From contig VWZL01002494.1 in assembly GCA_013396915.1 (NCBI GenBank), positions 276,052-340,051 of the forward strand: 64,000 nt of DNA, written 5' to 3'. The stretch comes from Stercorarius parasiticus. Lineage: Eukaryota > Chordata > Aves > Charadriiformes > Stercorariidae. A program made the position numbers and the translations under genes. Numbering within the stretch: position 1 is the stretch's first letter; each line of letters starts with the position of its first letter. A model generated the notes under the pieces. It was given only the letters and a program-made list of their open reading frames with translations, did not search any database and was not told the origin of the DNA. This document shows positions 62,836 to 64,000 of this stretch, piece by piece.

Positions 62836-64000
62836 ACTGATATGGAATCTTAATCTGAAATGACAAAAGCTTAATTTTTTTCAAGTAATTTACCATTTTT
62901 AATAACTTTGAGCCACTTTAGTGACAGCTGTGGGTACTCACCAAGCTCTGGCAATAAATTCTGTATTTTTTAGTTATTTAAAGAAATGCAACATAAAAAT
63001 GATGGCCAGTAATGTAAAGTATTACTGGGGAAAAAAAAAAATAGAATTGTTCAGGACAATTTTTGGACAGGAATTTTGAAAGAAAAGACAGCATCTAGTT
63101 CTCCAGGACAAAGTGCAGCTGCCATAGCTGTAATATATTTTCTCTGTTTTGTGGTAGGGGGTTCTTTTTGGCATCTTCCCACTATAAATAAATATCCCGC
63201 TATAAATAAATGTCTCGGTGTGCAGTCATTGTTTTGTTCCTTGAAAGTGGGCCATATTATATATGGAGACATGAAAAATCTGCAGAAAATTGACTACTGA
63301 ATTCTAACAAATTGCCCATTAGAATTGCACAAGCAATTCTAGTTCCAGTCTTCTAAAATTTTGTAATCCTTGTTTTTGTGACCTTTTTCATACGTGTTCT
63401 AGAAAGGGTCAGAAAATTATGCATTTGAAAACTTAGGCCATTGTAAGAACTATAAGAGATTTCTGGGATTGACAGCTACTGGCTTAGGTGGGGAATGCTC
63501 ACAGATCACAATTTCTACGTTAGAGTCGGATCTATTTGTGGTTAGGAGTACTGTTAATCGTAGTCCCTCTGCCTCTTACATTCATTTTTGCTTCCCCCTT
63601 TCATGCTGGTCTAGTTGGTTTTGAAGAGGCGGAAGCACAAGAAACATGGGAAGAAAGAGCGCAGTCCCACCACATCTCTAAGCCAGCGCCCTCCTTGCTC
63701 TCCCACTGTGTCCGAACATGTGTGTTCATAGTTTCTACTCATGCTGGTGCTGGCATAGACATTTGTGGCTTTGCTGAAAACACAGCTAAAAAGCTTTTGG
63801 CTGGCTGTGCTGCATCCGGGCTGGTGTGAGAAGGAAGGCAAGAGCGCAGGGCAGAGACTGGGAGGGAGGGAGGGACCGTGAGGGCCTCAGTTTTGGCTCA
63901 TGCTGCCATCCGATAACGACACACACCTTTGCAGTACCTGTCTGCTGGCTGACACAACTGAGGCTCTCAGCTGCCAGAGCAGCAATTTCTGAAACGTATC
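62836..64000. other. Unique DNA, GC rising toward the window end
   Basis: AT-rich until about 63500, then more GC-rich, with a GGGA-rich tract near 63860-63877. The open frame at 63536-63829 begins at TTG, not ATG, and has no family resemblance. A promoter or exon could lie just beyond the window, but nothing here proves it. Confidence 0.4.

Noticed and set aside
63536..63829. 97-codon open frame with a hydrophobic N-terminus that looks like a signal peptide
   Set aside because: It begins at TTG rather than ATG, has no upstream in-frame ATG evidence or family resemblance, and lies in a GC-rising segment where stops are rarer.
1..64000. CRISPR arrays, operons, tRNA or rRNA genes
   Set aside because: No regularly spaced repeats, no clustered prokaryotic genes and no cloverleaf or rRNA-like sequence were seen. 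The transposon content shows a bird nuclear genome.

Overview
The window looks like a piece of a bird chromosome. It is AT-rich, has no operon-like gene packing, and its recognisable content is transposon-derived: CR1 LINE fragments, solo LTRs of avian endogenous retroviruses, and a few very old MIR-type SINE remnants. I found no host protein-coding gene that I can name, no tRNA or rRNA gene and no CRISPR array. Most of the window is unique-looking sequence that could be intergenic or deep intronic. I cannot tell which from this window alone.

Layout. 1-3.4 kb is unique AT-rich DNA. 3.4-4.8 kb is a sharply more GC-rich block that looks like a dispersed repeat, possibly an LTR. 4.8-20.1 kb is unique. 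20.1-22.9 kb is the longest CR1 copy (minus strand), with recognisable endonuclease and reverse transcriptase but many frameshifts and no 3' end. 25.6-27.4 kb is another minus-strand CR1 with the 3' end, a sequence gap, and a decayed ORF1 carrying an SGNH-esterase-like domain. 29.1-29.7 kb and 30.6-32.2 kb hold two minus-strand LTRs of one family, the second interrupted by a CR1. 32.2-41.2 kb is unique. 41.25-42.4 kb is a different, about 1.15-kb LTR on the plus strand. 42.4-51.9 kb is unique with three MIR-like fossils. 51.9-52.5 kb is an uninterrupted LTR of the same family as the 30.6-kb one. 53.9-55.1 kb is a fourth CR1 with a visible assembly error. 55.1-64 kb is mostly unique, with one exon-like open stretch near 57 kb and a fourth MIR-like remnant near 62.8 kb.

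How the parts work together. There is no pathway here. CR1 encodes ORF1 and an endonuclease/reverse transcriptase polyprotein for target-primed reverse transcription, and every copy here is broken. The most useful observations are structural. A CR1 sits inside an LTR, and an uninterrupted LTR copy in the same window serves as the empty-site comparison. A CR1 has lost its whole catalytic palm at a short microhomology, yet the result is still an open 226-codon frame. Two separate N gaps lie in the same part of the CR1 RT region, one of them beside a 167-bp exact duplicate. A 277-bp perfect match abuts one of the gaps. I read these last signals mainly as repeat-driven assembly errors rather than biology. 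I found no convincing undescribed biological system.
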